Below, in pieces: positions 19,801 to 29,531 of a DNA stretch of 64,000 nt. The number at the start of each line of letters is the position of its first letter. Within the stretch, counting starts at the first letter, position 1. The DNA lies in assembly GCA_023131975.1 (NCBI GenBank), contig JAGLYV010000029.1:1-64000 (forward strand), given 5' to 3'. The position numbers and the translations under genes were made by a program. The notes below the pieces were generated by a model. The model saw only the letters and a list, made by a program, of their open reading frames with translations. It was not told where the DNA came from and did not search any database. The stretch is from Candidatus Krumholzibacteriia bacterium (GTDB taxonomy: Bacteria > Krumholzibacteriota > Krumholzibacteriia > Krumholzibacteriales > Krumholzibacteriaceae).

Positions 19801-22800
19801 GCCGGAAACGCGCTGATCGAATCAGACCGGTCCGTATTGAATTCCGAGGGAACGGTAGCCGTAGACGGGTTCGTCCGTTTCCAGGCGTCGATCGTCGATG
19901 TTCTGCCGGACACGCTCTGGTCGGGCATTTCGCATCAGCCTGTCTTTGCCGTCGAACTACCGTCTAACGGATATGCTCCTGATCTGCTGACCGCGCTGAC
20001 TCTTCGCAACTATGGTAGTGAATCGGCGAACGCTTTGATCTCGGATCTTATGCTATGGGTGGATAACGGAGACAGGGTCTTTTTCTCCGATGAAGATGAA
20101 CAGGTCGGAGAGCTGGTGTTTACCGGAGACAGGTTCGAGATATCAGGGATATCGGTGCCGGTCGTCGAGTCAGGTCTTTTTTTCGTTACAGCATCGTTTG
20201 CCGGGGATTTCTCGGGTGGGTTCACCGTCCGGATGGGGCTGCCCGTCAATGGAGTGAGCTATGTTTCCGGAAACGATGGGCCGATCGACATGGAGATCCT
20301 TTCACTCCTGTCCCAGGTTCTGGCGAAAAGAGAATTTGTTTTTGTTTCAACCGTGCCGCGAGAGGATCCCGAATATCTCTGCCACCCCGGTGACAGGGCA
20401 GTCGAACTCGCGGGGCTTTCCCTGGAAAACAGCACGTTGACGTCACTCACCCTGGAATCGTTGTCTCTTCGCGGAAACACCGATCTTTTCGAGTGTGTTC
20501 CGGGACAGGAAATAGACCTCTATCTGGATGACGGAGACATGGTATTCGATACAAACGACGATACCTGGTTGATCTCGTCCGCGATCCTGTCAGGCGTCTG
20601 TGAATTTTCCGGGCTGTCCACCGGGATAGATCCGGGGGATCGCGCGGTTATTTTTGCCGCAGTCGATGTCGATTCATTTTTTACTCCTGACGGGGATACA
20701 CTTATGCTTCGGCTGGATTCCGCGTCAGATATAGTTTTCTCTTTGTCTTACGAAGACGAGTTCGCAATAGAGGGCGAATTCCCTCTTGTACCGGAAACAA
20801 GCTTCATAACTGACGGGCTGATGTCGCACCAGCTCGGCGTATATTCGGGGTCCGACAGCACCGTCACCGGACGGTTAAAAGATATTCTGGCGATGGAACT
20901 CGTAGTGCCCGGGAACGGTTGCCGGGACGATATCCTGGAATCGGTCAGGGTCGTGAACATCGGTACCGCTCGCGCGGAGCATATCAAAAACGTATGGCTC
21001 TGGACAGACGATGGTGACGGGGAGTTCTCTACGACCGACGATCTCAGGATCGGGCCGATGGACAGCGATGATTACAGGAACTTTACCATAGATGGATTGT
21101 CTGAGGCCGTTAGTGGCGATGGGAACAGCACATTCTATATCACTGTCGATCTAAATGAGGGATTTACTTCGGGCGCGGACATATGGCTGCGGGTACCGGT
21201 GAACGGTATATCGATGTCATCGGGCAATGACGGCCCGATAGACGCGGGAGTGTCGACTGGACAGGGAGTGATCATTCCGGTCCCCGACAGGGTGACGGTA
21301 TATTCGAGTCTTCTCGGGAACAAGAGGGTCAGGTGCGGAGACCGAAACATACTGAATATCGTACTGGGAGTCTATAACAGCTATCTGGATGACAAGATGC
21401 TCAGATCCCTGACTCTTCTCAAAGAAGGAACGGTGCGTATCGACGAGATCGAGACGGTCAGTGCCTGGGCGGATGCCGACGGTAACGGTCTTTTCGACGA
21501 AAAGAACGATCTTCTTCTCGAAACGGTCGAGCCCGGTGGGGCGATAATAGTCCTCGACGGCCTCGACCTGGCGCTTGGCTCGTTCAGGAGCAGCCTGCTC
21601 TTTATCACCTACGACCTTCCCGCGCACGGTGTCCGTGATTCGGTCTCGGTCGATTTTACTATTTCCGACAGGGCTTTTCTCGAATTCAATGATCCTTACA
21701 TAAAGGTGGAAGGTGTATTTCCACTCGAATCGGCTGGCACGGATTATACAGATGGAATGAAAGGGTCACAGATATCGATTCCATCCGTGACCGAAATACT
21801 GGTTTCCCCCGATGATGAGAATGTCCGGGCGTATTCCCTGATAATCCCATGTAACGGGTCGGAGGGTGACACCCTTAGAAACATCTCGTTCGAGAACGAA
21901 GGTTCCGCTCTGGTCGGAATGGATATCGGATATCTGCGGTTATGGAGGGAGACCGGTGGCACAAGCCCCGGCTTCGACGAAGGCGAGGAAGAATTGATCT
22001 CCTATCTGTCCTGGAATGGTAGCAGCTGGAGTTCTTTTTCGGGGCTGGACGAGTATATAGACTGTTCCGGACTTCCTCTTCATGTGACGGCGGATATCAC
22101 CGCCACCGCGTCAGATGGAAGAATGTTGATACTTGACGTGCCGGTAAATGGAATAGAAGTAGCCTCGGGCAACGATGGCCCGATAGACGGACTACTCGGT
22201 CAGACAGTAAGGGTCGTTATAACGACCGATCCTCTGGTGGCCGGATTCGAAAGCCTTTCTCCTGTGACCTCGGGCCAGGAATTCGATCTTGGGTTGAGGG
22301 TGACCAATGTCACCGATACCGCGATCGTGGCCATCATGCCCACGGGGTTCGGCTGGTCCGGGACTGGAACATTCACCATTGAATCGGGGCCTTCCCCTGG
22401 TTTCATCGATCTTTCCGGTCAGGCAGACAGTGTGTTCGACTGGTCGATGACTGCCGGAGTCCCGGGATTCATCGTCTTCGAGGGGATGGTGGAAGGGGAT
22501 CATGGCGCCGGAAGTATGATCAGTCATTCGGATACCCTGTTTATTCAGGGTGTTCCCAACGGATTCAATATGACTCTGGACGACCTGGCTCCGGTAAGTC
22601 TCAACAGGGGGACGACGGATGTCGGGATGATAGAGCTCACGATGATATACAGCGGTTCCTGCGAACAATGCGCACCGATCGATTTGAGATCGGTCGAGCT
22701 GACCTTGACGGACGCGGAAGGGCAGCCTGTCGGAGCAGGTGAGATAACTACTGCTATTTACCTCAGAAATGAAGTGATGCTGGTTGCCAGCATCAACACG

Positions 22801-24822
22801 ACAGGGGTCGAGGAGTCGTCAGTCATGCTTGTGCCTGTCGAACCGGTGATGGTGTGGCCAGGGGAGATGAAGACTTTCAGAGTGTACATCGATGTCGGAC
22901 CAGAAACACACGGGAATGATTTCAGGATTTCCCTCGGGTCGGTCTCGGCGTTCGATCTGACCGATCACAATACCGGGATTCCAGTGGATATAGGCGGCAT
23001 AGAGTTTCCGTGGACGACTAACGCGGTGGATATCAGAGAGCCGGCGCTGGAACTGTTGGTCGGTATGGACGGCATGGCGCCGGAATCGATCAACAGGGGC
23101 CAGGAGGATGTCCGGGTATTCAGCCTGGCCCTGACAAATGCGGGGATCAGCTTTGGAGCGGACATCAGTATTTCCTCGATATATCTCGAAGTGGAGGATA
23201 TCTCCGGTAATGGTGCCGAAGCAGCCGGTATATTCTCGGAATTCCGTCTTCAGGACGGACCGGGTTATCGTTATTCTACAGTTTCCGTCTTTGGTACTTC
23301 GCAGACTGTCGAGTGTGTGTTTCAGCCCGAGATAGTCATTTCTCCCGGAATACCGCTTGTCCTCGATGGATATGTTGATTTTGTGTCTGATCCCGTTCCC
23401 GCAGGATTCAGGTTGGTACTACAGGATTCATTATGTCTGGGCGCGAGGGACGCCAATTCCGGAGAGACGGTGACGGTACGAGGCGATCAGTCCGGTGGGT
23501 ATGATTTTCCGATGGATTCGGGAGGGACCCTGTTTCTGAATCCATTATCCGGGCTTTCTGTCTCCGGCACGCCGATGTTGCCGAATGCTGTTGTGGCATC
23601 CTCCCTGGACATCAATGCTTTTGATGTAGTCATCCGGCACACTGGCAGTCAGGGAGAATCAAATGCATTGATAAGCTCGTTGTCGATCAGGTTACTTGAC
23701 AGTTCAGGTTCAGGAATTCCGTGGAATTCCACGATCGAGGGATTGAGAGCGACAGCGGGAGACAGTATCGTGGGGTCAGTATATCCGGCCGCGGGAGATA
23801 CCTCTTCATACATGGCGATCGTCTTTCCAGGCGGTATACAGGTTTCTCCGGGAGATTCGATCGATGTTGATATCTCGGTCGACCTGGAGGGCGTATCGTT
23901 GCCCCCGGATTTTCAGATGCAGATAGCACAGAGTGGGATCGAGATATATGATGCGACCTCGATGGAAAGATATACTTCCGTTCAGGGGGATTTTCCTCTT
24001 ACCAGCGGAATCGCGGAAATAGTGCACCCCGCCGATGGTATCACTTTCGGCGCGGGATCGATCATGCCGTCCAATATAGTGCCAGGTGAAAAAATCGGGG
24101 TGTTCGAACTCAGATTCTCAAGAAGCGAGTCATCGGAAGGTTCTCAAGTGATCGTATCACGCTTCGATATCGAGTTCGAAGACAGATACGGCATGCCGAT
24201 AGATCCTTCATCGATAGTAGAAAAAATCATAATAGAGAACGACGGGATCGGTGTTGGATTATCGACGGAGATCGTATCTGGTGCCATCAGGATAGATCTT
24301 GCGGATCCTGTCACGGTGAATAAGGGACAGTCCATAGTTCTTAAGGTGTCAACCAGGACAACAGAATCAATATCGGTCGAGGCGCTGCGGGCTGAGATCC
24401 CTTCGGTCTCGAGCATCGTATGTGTGGATGGCGTATCGGATGTGCCGGTGTCTGTATCCCTGGAGGAAGGCTTCGCATTACCCTTCGTATCCGGTATGGC
24501 CGCTGTCCTTGCCGGGGAGACGGAGGCTTCGTTCTCGAATTATCCGAATCCCTTTATCGCGAGTCAGGAGAAGACAAGAATAACATTCTTCCTTTCATCC
24601 AGTTCCGAAGTCTCTCTCGATGTATATACGATGACCGGGAAACTGGTCAAAAAGATAATTAATAACGAGGACATGACGTCAGGACTTCACCAGGATATCT
24701 GGTGGGACGGCAGAAATGGCCGGGGTGAGAAAGTATTGAACGGTGTCTATTTTCTGGTTTTGAGAACTAAAACAGGTGGAAGTGAGAAAGTGTTCAGGAG
24801 AAAGGCAGCGCTGGTACGCTGA
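16801..24822 (+). CDS. Giant (2673 aa) modular secreted/surface protein with C-terminal FlgD-Ig/T9SS-like domain
   Basis: N-terminal TM/signal; repeated PVNG[VI]xxxSGNDGPID modules; C-terminus SNYPNPFIASQEKTRITFFLSSSSEVSLDVYTMTGKLVKK...GLHQDIWWDGRNGRGEKVLNGVYFLVLRTKTGG. Confidence 0.85.
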   Translation: MITGQAEQSMKSLKCMVKRGLSRKMRESGKILLSFIRVTGVFILFYVVAALPAGAATDDGTIPICIDQSRDLLLASVGDLVIQTIQCSFDTVRVGNTGIPLTVRLQNRSDTPIIMDFVSINFTLSSGGDRNGDYLVISELIVNDTIYPSDNVPFEFLVDVFPDALTEETIRISAFAVGERVDNGETVTAESSNTWNILDEFENVAWNNDNGSEAWSGPWGEIGESDGPDAGVVSIGMVPMLGINVLRVGSDQVFADAGIERGADLSNALVATLNYMWGIDPTHTFYGKFLIQISADGGESWIDLSIIEGEGSLVSGIESYDITEWAGPETRIRFVSNGFSQGFIYIDDVEIVFEKVSSSHAWVVLNEGGIQASIALFDTRSTSDRADDSLMVFLERESTSLGVVHVTNNGFPAGSIPYEHGGEYRLVVQYRNLEEWEWEPKDSERGYFAFKDISSGFGRESAPRVGLKEFLLTETNISDEEDDSVDCVIGATVHSDPPGSWDVMTDPWSDPEVDDGKLGEYGSVIEGLDPPRWILDCRDGGKDWEVTGKAEDDRSYFHEIWFRPDQEWEHGDLADIYLHYDGNSPENSLDEFHMIFRMVDDDTLGPEFSDYSPGTIPEGNEIYIGVHIFDPSGVYDDDTDEGGQGVYIIWDDDGSLSGDYNIMQMASIVEGAFETAGSLGVYAAGTEILYRVYAYDDDADFGPDDRSQSVSEVHSVQVIGSSPVYETTSSISPDEICPGMRVDGFQLRISNPNAEEIVLMPAVSYLEFSDGTHTVNVNLVNETVLRPGVSDYTIVFGQADIPETFNAPDTIEVDLYLEGTIQGSLFWSQEWTLSESNRIIVDAPAVFVETYPLPSPPVNPGERKAEMLRLKFTNEGMTGVLVDSLVIDNLTTGSRTAPGNDVDFETLYLYRQNGPVTVISILAGGGGGELLQSRPFDVGDSLAAMAVFSDGRAVFRLSEAKGIPVGEEIYYYIMADIDSFLACDGDILDIAVMSTDSIFLAGNALIESDRSVLNSEGTVAVDGFVRFQASIVDVLPDTLWSGISHQPVFAVELPSNGYAPDLLTALTLRNYGSESANALISDLMLWVDNGDRVFFSDEDEQVGELVFTGDRFEISGISVPVVESGLFFVTASFAGDFSGGFTVRMGLPVNGVSYVSGNDGPIDMEILSLLSQVLAKREFVFVSTVPREDPEYLCHPGDRAVELAGLSLENSTLTSLTLESLSLRGNTDLFECVPGQEIDLYLDDGDMVFDTNDDTWLISSAILSGVCEFSGLSTGIDPGDRAVIFAAVDVDSFFTPDGDTLMLRLDSASDIVFSLSYEDEFAIEGEFPLVPETSFITDGLMSHQLGVYSGSDSTVTGRLKDILAMELVVPGNGCRDDILESVRVVNIGTARAEHIKNVWLWTDDGDGEFSTTDDLRIGPMDSDDYRNFTIDGLSEAVSGDGNSTFYITVDLNEGFTSGADIWLRVPVNGISMSSGNDGPIDAGVSTGQGVIIPVPDRVTVYSSLLGNKRVRCGDRNILNIVLGVYNSYLDDKMLRSLTLLKEGTVRIDEIETVSAWADADGNGLFDEKNDLLLETVEPGGAIIVLDGLDLALGSFRSSLLFITYDLPAHGVRDSVSVDFTISDRAFLEFNDPYIKVEGVFPLESAGTDYTDGMKGSQISIPSVTEILVSPDDENVRAYSLIIPCNGSEGDTLRNISFENEGSALVGMDIGYLRLWRETGGTSPGFDEGEEELISYLSWNGSSWSSFSGLDEYIDCSGLPLHVTADITATASDGRMLILDVPVNGIEVASGNDGPIDGLLGQTVRVVITTDPLVAGFESLSPVTSGQEFDLGLRVTNVTDTAIVAIMPTGFGWSGTGTFTIESGPSPGFIDLSGQADSVFDWSMTAGVPGFIVFEGMVEGDHGAGSMISHSDTLFIQGVPNGFNMTLDDLAPVSLNRGTTDVGMIELTMIYSGSCEQCAPIDLRSVELTLTDAEGQPVGAGEITTAIYLRNEVMLVASINTTGVEESSVMLVPVEPVMVWPGEMKTFRVYIDVGPETHGNDFRISLGSVSAFDLTDHNTGIPVDIGGIEFPWTTNAVDIREPALELLVGMDGMAPESINRGQEDVRVFSLALTNAGISFGADISISSIYLEVEDISGNGAEAAGIFSEFRLQDGPGYRYSTVSVFGTSQTVECVFQPEIVISPGIPLVLDGYVDFVSDPVPAGFRLVLQDSLCLGARDANSGETVTVRGDQSGGYDFPMDSGGTLFLNPLSGLSVSGTPMLPNAVVASSLDINAFDVVIRHTGSQGESNALISSLSIRLLDSSGSGIPWNSTIEGLRATAGDSIVGSVYPAAGDTSSYMAIVFPGGIQVSPGDSIDVDISVDLEGVSLPPDFQMQIAQSGIEIYDATSMERYTSVQGDFPLTSGIAEIVHPADGITFGAGSIMPSNIVPGEKIGVFELRFSRSESSEGSQVIVSRFDIEFEDRYGMPIDPSSIVEKIIIENDGIGVGLSTEIVSGAIRIDLADPVTVNKGQSIVLKVSTRTTESISVEALRAEIPSVSSIVCVDGVSDVPVSVSLEEGFALPFVSGMAAVLAGETEASFSNYPNPFIASQEKTRITFFLSSSSEVSLDVYTMTGKLVKKIINNEDMTSGLHQDIWWDGRNGRGEKVLNGVYFLVLRTKTGGSEKVFRRKAALVR

Positions 24823-26834
24823 TGAACCGACTATATAGAATAATCATCCTTGCTTCGCTGACGGCGGTTATGACCGCTATCGCGCCGCCGTGCGGCCTGG
24901 TCGCCGAAGATGGGACGGGTGGCACTATAAGTCCGTTTGCTCTGGGAGCAGGAGGAAGGAACACGGCACTCGGCGGAGCGTCTGCGGCGGTATGGGGAGG
25001 TTCCTATTCCCTTGTCTGGAATCCGGCGGGACTCGTTTCCGTGGAGAGGGGCGAACTGGCCCTGTTCCATACACCACTGTTCGATGGATTATGTTCCTAT
25101 TCCACGGTCCTGGTATCATGGCCCCTACTCGACATGGGTGTGATCTCTGCTGGAATCATGCATCTGAAAATAGGTGATATCGAGAGGCGCGATTATGGCA
25201 ATATGATGACAGGCAGCGATCTGTCGAACAGACAGACCAGGTATATACTCGGTTTTGGCAAGACTATCCACGGAGGCCTGTCGGGAGGAATCAGTCTTAA
25301 GCTGGACAGATATGCCCAGGGAGAATACAGCGCCAACGGATTCGGGATGGACGCGGGCCTGGGGGTGCGGGGAAAAATCAATTCGCCGCTCATCGACGGT
25401 ATGGCCGCGGGAATTAATTTTTTCAATATTGTGGAGCCCGTCTATACGATCGTCAGTGAGGAATCGGGCGATCCTTCAGGAGCCAGGGGTGGCATTGCCA
25501 TGTGGCGTTCGATGCCGGGAACCCTGGACGATCGACTGCTATTCGCCTCTGACCTGGTGAAATCCAGATACAGCGAGACCGGGCTGCATGTGGGGATCGA
25601 GTACAGCATAAACGGGATGTTTGCTGTCAGGGCCGGATATGACGAAGGAAATGCTACTCTCGGGGCCGGGTTCCGTATTCACACTGTCGAGGTGGACTAT
25701 GCCTTCAGAGATTCTGACCTCGAGAGCTACCACCTGTTTTCGATATCATATGGATATGGCGAAACGAGCAGCCAGAGGCTTGCCAGACGTAGAAAAGCAA
25801 GAGATGAGGAAATTCAGCGAAAACTCGTTATTGAGACAGACAGGTATGAGACAGATCTTATTTCATCCTCAATGGAAAGTGGAAAACGAGCGCTTGAAAA
25901 TGGTCGTTACGACAAAGCTACCGTGTATTTCGAGGCGGCCCTGCTCTGGGATCCTGCCAATACGGAAGCAAGGGATGGTAGAAACAGGGCAGAGGGTCTC
26001 ATCCATATAAAACGTGCGGACTCTCTTTTTGCCGGGCAGATGTACCCGGAAGCGTTGTTCGAGTACAGACTTGGCAGTCAGTATTCCGAGCATGAAGAAG
26101 TCAGGGCGCGGATCGAAGCCTGCGAGAAATCGATTGGGGAAGCCGAGAACAGCAGAGCCATTCTCGACAGGATGATCTCACATTCACTTGAGCTCTATAC
26201 CAGCCGACAATGGGCCGATGCTTCTCGGGCGTTCGAAGAGATCCTTTTGATCGATCCTGAGAATGGCATAGCGATACAGTACCATGAGAAATCTATTTTC
26301 AGGAACAGGGAGTATTACGATTCGATTATCAGGGACGTCGAGCAGACAGTTTCCAGAATGCATTACGAGAAGGCAGCGGGGCTTGTCCACACGGGGCTGG
26401 AGGATTTCCCCCGGGACAAGGGCCTTATGTCGAGATTATCCGAAATCGAAAGATTGAAGAAAAATGCCGAAAAAAAAGACCTTGCCGCGACGGAACTGTC
26501 GACTTTCTCGCCGGTATTGTCTTCGACAAAGATCAAAAGCCTGAGGCCCGACTACGAAATGGGAGTGGCTTTCTTTACCGAAGGGAAATACGAGGATGCG
26601 ATCGATTCCTGGGAAAAGGTATGGAAGGTGTGGAACAGTTTCGAGAAGGTAGAGGAATATCTTGTCAAGGCGTACCAGTTCAGAGGCATGGATCTGTATG
26701 CAGACCACAGATATGAAGAAGCTCTTGAGGCGTGGCAGAAGATCCTTGTGATAGATCCTCGAAATGAAAAGGCCGCGCGGTATATCAGGCGGACCAGAGA
26801 AGAGATGGGCCTCCTTGAAGGAACGAGAGGATGA
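24822..26834 (+). CDS. PorV/PorQ-like (UPF0164) outer-membrane protein with C-terminal TPR region
   Basis: ISPFALGAGGRNTALGGASAAVWGGSYSLVWNPAGLV plus beta-barrel-like segments; C-terminal TPRs (ALENGRYDKATVYFEAALLWDPANTEA). TGATG overlap with upstream gene. Confidence 0.8.
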   Translation: MNRLYRIIILASLTAVMTAIAPPCGLVAEDGTGGTISPFALGAGGRNTALGGASAAVWGGSYSLVWNPAGLVSVERGELALFHTPLFDGLCSYSTVLVSWPLLDMGVISAGIMHLKIGDIERRDYGNMMTGSDLSNRQTRYILGFGKTIHGGLSGGISLKLDRYAQGEYSANGFGMDAGLGVRGKINSPLIDGMAAGINFFNIVEPVYTIVSEESGDPSGARGGIAMWRSMPGTLDDRLLFASDLVKSRYSETGLHVGIEYSINGMFAVRAGYDEGNATLGAGFRIHTVEVDYAFRDSDLESYHLFSISYGYGETSSQRLARRRKARDEEIQRKLVIETDRYETDLISSSMESGKRALENGRYDKATVYFEAALLWDPANTEARDGRNRAEGLIHIKRADSLFAGQMYPEALFEYRLGSQYSEHEEVRARIEACEKSIGEAENSRAILDRMISHSLELYTSRQWADASRAFEEILLIDPENGIAIQYHEKSIFRNREYYDSIIRDVEQTVSRMHYEKAAGLVHTGLEDFPRDKGLMSRLSEIERLKKNAEKKDLAATELSTFSPVLSSTKIKSLRPDYEMGVAFFTEGKYEDAIDSWEKVWKVWNSFEKVEEYLVKAYQFRGMDLYADHRYEEALEAWQKILVIDPRNEKAARYIRRTREEMGLLEGTRG

Positions 26835-26850
26835 CAGTCAGCGGTGTGAT

Positions 26851-28425
26851 ATGAAAGCGATAAACCTGAAACTTCAGATCACTATTTTTGTGATCCTTCT
26901 CATCGCGGGACTTGTAACAGCGTTTTCGCTGACCTCCGCCCGGATCCAGCAGGCGACCCTTCTTGAGGAGGTAAGGCAGAAAGTGGTCCTGCAGGGAAGG
27001 AACCTTGCGTTGAATTACGCCAAGCCTCTGCTGCACGAAGATCCCGAATTCGAGCTTCATCCGCATATCAGGAGAGTCCTGAGGGGAGACAGGAATATTA
27101 AAAAGATCGTTGTAGTGGACAGGGAAGGGAATATCAAGGGGCATCGTGAGATGAAGATGATCGATGTACCTTTCAAAGAGGATGCGGGGTTCACGATTGT
27201 CGGCGACATGTCGGGGCTTGCCTCCGATGAATCCCTGAAGATCCGTGATGATGTGTTGCTGGTGTCGACGCCGATCACGGATCAGGATGAGACCATCGGT
27301 ACAGTGTTCATCGAGTACTCTACTGCCGGGATGGCGCGGACTCTGGCAGAGGGAAGAAAACGGATTATGTGGATCGGCCTGATCGCGTTAGGAGTGGGCG
27401 CTTTGATGTCCCTGCTTCTCGCTGTTCTTATAGCCAGGCCAGTAAATCACCTGACCAGGGGTGCCGAATTGATCGGTCAGGGGCGATTGGATACCAGAAT
27501 AAATGTAAAATCGGTCCGGGAGATGAATATTCTGGCAGATACATTCAACAGGATGGCTTCCAGTCTCGAGAAAAGCCGTAATGTCATGAAAGAAAAGGAA
27601 CGGCTCGACAAGGAGCTTGAGATCGCGAGATCGATACAGAAGACTCTTCTTCCCTCTGATATACCCGAGGCTGAAAAATTCGATATCGACGCGTATTACA
27701 ATTCCGCGGAACTCGTGGGGGGCGACTATTACGATATTATCCCCCTGGTAAATAATCGGATCATGTTCGTAGTCGGTGACGTGGCGGGCAAGGGCGTGCC
27801 GGGCCTGGTAGTGATGGCGATGGCGAGGATGATGGTCAGGGACCTTGCTCAGCGGGGAGAAAATCCCGCGAGACTGCTCAGGCATCTGAACGCTCTTTTA
27901 TTAAAGGACATTCGCAATAATATGTTTCTGACGATGTTTTGTGGTGTCCTCGATCTGGAATCTAACGGTTTTGTCTGGGCGAGCGCGGCTCATATGCCGT
28001 TCGTATATTTCAGGGGACGGGATCAAAGCGTACGGATGCTGAGAACGAAAGCCAAACCCCTGGGTATCTTTCATGACGAAATCTTTAATAAAGGTCTGGA
28101 GGAATATCGATTGACGTTTGAGCCCGGAGATATGCTGCTGCAGTATACCGACGGATTGAATGAGATGCGCGATCGGGAAGGCGCGGAATTTGGACTGGAA
28201 AGGGTCGAGGAGATAGTAAAGAGGGTAGCGCCCAGGGGTGCAGCGGATCTGCTCGCGGCCATTAAAGAGAGCCTTGATGAATTCAGGGGGGAAGTGCCTC
28301 AGAGCGATGATCTGACGTTATTGGCATTGAGGATGCGGCAGCCTGTCGAAGCAGGTGTCCCGTCGGATGGGGATGAGGATCATGGGAAGGTCAGCCCCGG
28401 GATCCGGAACTGGAGTGGTGTATAG
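26851..28425 (+). CDS. SpoIIE/RsbU-type PP2C phosphatase with periplasmic sensor and HAMP domain
   Basis: N-terminal TM, HAMP (ARPVNHLTRGAELIGQGRLDTRI), then GGDYYDIIPLVNNRIMFVVGDVAGKGVPG, YTDGLNEMRDREGAEFG. Confidence 0.9.
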   Translation: MKAINLKLQITIFVILLIAGLVTAFSLTSARIQQATLLEEVRQKVVLQGRNLALNYAKPLLHEDPEFELHPHIRRVLRGDRNIKKIVVVDREGNIKGHREMKMIDVPFKEDAGFTIVGDMSGLASDESLKIRDDVLLVSTPITDQDETIGTVFIEYSTAGMARTLAEGRKRIMWIGLIALGVGALMSLLLAVLIARPVNHLTRGAELIGQGRLDTRINVKSVREMNILADTFNRMASSLEKSRNVMKEKERLDKELEIARSIQKTLLPSDIPEAEKFDIDAYYNSAELVGGDYYDIIPLVNNRIMFVVGDVAGKGVPGLVVMAMARMMVRDLAQRGENPARLLRHLNALLLKDIRNNMFLTMFCGVLDLESNGFVWASAAHMPFVYFRGRDQSVRMLRTKAKPLGIFHDEIFNKGLEEYRLTFEPGDMLLQYTDGLNEMRDREGAEFGLERVEEIVKRVAPRGAADLLAAIKESLDEFRGEVPQSDDLTLLALRMRQPVEAGVPSDGDEDHGKVSPGIRNWSGV

Positions 28426-28427
28426 CG

Positions 28428-29510
28428 ATGATACTGGAGAAGATCAATTTCATGTCATCGACGATGACCGTAAGGTGCGGGGAGGAGCCATATCTCAACG
28501 CTCTTGGGATGGTTACGGGTGTGATCCTCTTGTCGGTCGAATCTGGATTTGACTCGCTCAACATGATCAAATCGGAAAAATGTGATGATTCGGTCAGGCC
28601 TGTCCTTGATCTGATCATGTCGAATAATCCTTTTGTCAGTATCGTTGAACCCGACGAAAATAAACCCGACCTAAGCGATAACAGGAGAATATGCGAACAT
28701 CCTTCCATCTCGGTCATAAGAGAAGGTTACGGACGTCGGTACAGGATCAGGGCCAGGGCGACGTTCGAAGGAACTGCCCTTGCTTCCAGGGCTGCAGGCA
28801 TCATTACCGGGATATTCGGGTTTCCCGGATTCATGTCGTTCGGAACAAGATTCGCCTCCTACGAGCTCCTTATGAATATATTCGAGCACGGCAGCGGGCC
28901 GGGAGAAAATGGATGGGTCGATATTATTCTGGAAAAGAGAGAAGGTAGCATTTTCATGACGATCATCGATGATGGTCCCATGTTCGATCCCATAATTGAC
29001 AGCAATTTCGATCTGACGAAATACCTCGGAAGCGGCGCGAACAGAGGCCTTGGGTTGATAATGCTGAAGAATATGAATCAGAAGATGACATACACGAGAG
29101 TAGACGGACTAAACACGACCGTCATCGAAAGCATGGCGGCAATCGATATTTCAGAGGGAAAGGAGAACGGAATGGCAGGTTTCAGAATCGACGAAAGAAG
29201 CCCTGGGACAGATGGAATGAGCGAGATCATGTTGGAGGGAGAACTGGATGCAAAGGGGGCGCTCAGGCTCGAGGAATTAATGAACGATCTGATCGGCAGG
29301 AAAATCCACAGAGTCGTCCTCAATTTCAGGGATGTCAGTTTCATTTCGAGCGCTGGTGTCGGAATGCTCCTGGGCCTGGTCTCGTCGCTGCGCAGAGAGG
29401 GTGGCGAAGTATACATCGCGGAGCTGACGAGCGGGGTAGAATCTATCTTCAAACTACTCAACCTGGATGACTATTTCAAGGTCATCACGGAACAGAGTGG
29501 AAAACTTTAA
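28428..29510 (+). CDS. RsbW-like HATPase_c_2 fused to C-terminal STAS domain
   Basis: ASYELLMNIFEHG...MTIIDDGPMFDP...GLGLIMLKNM; then VVLNFRDVSFISSAGVGMLLGLVSSLRREGGEV. Confidence 0.85.
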   Translation: MILEKINFMSSTMTVRCGEEPYLNALGMVTGVILLSVESGFDSLNMIKSEKCDDSVRPVLDLIMSNNPFVSIVEPDENKPDLSDNRRICEHPSISVIREGYGRRYRIRARATFEGTALASRAAGIITGIFGFPGFMSFGTRFASYELLMNIFEHGSGPGENGWVDIILEKREGSIFMTIIDDGPMFDPIIDSNFDLTKYLGSGANRGLGLIMLKNMNQKMTYTRVDGLNTTVIESMAAIDISEGKENGMAGFRIDERSPGTDGMSEIMLEGELDAKGALRLEELMNDLIGRKIHRVVLNFRDVSFISSAGVGMLLGLVSSLRREGGEVYIAELTSGVESIFKLLNLDDYFKVITEQSGKL

Positions 29511-29531
29511 CCCGGTATTGTTGCGGGGTGG

